IMG/VR virus record: IMGVR_UViG_3300023210_000092
Location: 1-38,791 of that record
Source of the DNA: a virus
DNA: 38,791 bases
Strand: one strand, 5' to 3'
Every line of letters begins with the position of its first letter. The stretch's first letter is position 1. Both the position numbers and the translations under genes were made by a program. This document shows positions 38,765-38,791 of the stretch, piece by piece. The notes under the pieces were generated by a model that did no database searches, was not told the DNA's origin, and was given only the letters and a program-made list of their open reading frames with translations.

Positions 38765-38791
38765 ATGAAGAAACCCAAAAAAAAGGGAAGA
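38765..38791 (+). CDS. Possible start of an outward-facing gene (partial)
   Basis: ATG followed by eight open codons (MKKPKKKGR) reaches the window end. Its upstream 15 nt and first codons are shared with the minus-strand start at 38055-38079. If real it is the only plus-strand gene here and marks a divergent module beyond the window. Too short to judge alone. Confidence 0.3.

Overview
This window looks like the DNA replication, recombination and nucleotide-metabolism half of a lytic phage infecting a Bacteroidetes host, probably Flavobacteriia-like. The DNA is very AT-rich. Shine-Dalgarno sites are essentially absent; starts sit in A-rich leaders. Six intergenic sites match the Bacteroidetes primary sigma-factor promoter (TTTG or TTG, 20-21 nt, then TAnnTTTG). 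No terminase, portal, capsid, tail, integrase or tRNA gene was recognised, so this is probably one early module of a larger genome. Apart from a possible 9-codon gene start at the extreme right end, every supported gene is on the minus strand, so transcription runs from high to low coordinates.

Layout in transcription order. 38.6-34.2 kb: HNH nuclease, DEDDh 3'-5' exonuclease, dUTPase with a zinc-ribbon tail, C5-cytosine methyltransferase and small proteins. 34.2-30.6 kb: replicative DNA polymerase III alpha (DnaE), broken into two adjacent genes inside an intein/HINT-like insertion just before the catalytic aspartates. 30.6-27.4 kb: zinc ribbon, HAD phosphatase, exonuclease relic, ATP-dependent DNA ligase, coiled-coil protein and a gutted second C5-methyltransferase. 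27.3-22.3 kb: ssDNA-binding protein, terminator/attenuator, SbcD-like nuclease, RecA and SbcC-like ATPase. 22.25-20 kb: a promoter, a 50-aa basic protein, a 484-nt non-coding stretch rich in long-range base pairing (including a tRNA-like cloverleaf), a nucleotidyltransferase-fold protein and a RuvC-like resolvase. 20-14.9 kb: SNF2 helicase, a GNAT-like protein, unknowns and a membrane-anchored 3D-domain protein. 14.9-10.2 kb: a protein with cysteine at every third residue, RNase H, ThyX and class II ribonucleotide reductase. 10.2-6.4 kb: HU-like protein, two D12-class adenine methyltransferases and a phosphoesterase. 6.2-0.1 kb: RNA ligase, many small proteins, a phage replication-initiator-like protein, a primase-helicase and a final small gene.

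Together the genes supply most of a phage replisome (initiator, primase-helicase, polymerase, proofreader, SSB, ligase, RNase H). They also supply a recombination/repair set (RecA, SbcCD, RuvC, SNF2), deoxynucleotide supply (RNR, ThyX, dUTPase) and genome modification (three methyltransferases without a recognisable restriction enzyme).

The most unusual signals are: a 116-bp inverted repeat at the two ends, with a further copy of its outermost 25 nt bracketing the HNH gene; the polymerase split; the structured non-coding region beside a nucleotidyltransferase; and several molecular relics (methyltransferase, exonuclease, a duplicated helicase 3' end with promoter) that record recent rearrangement. 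No computation was run. Family calls rest on motifs read by eye.
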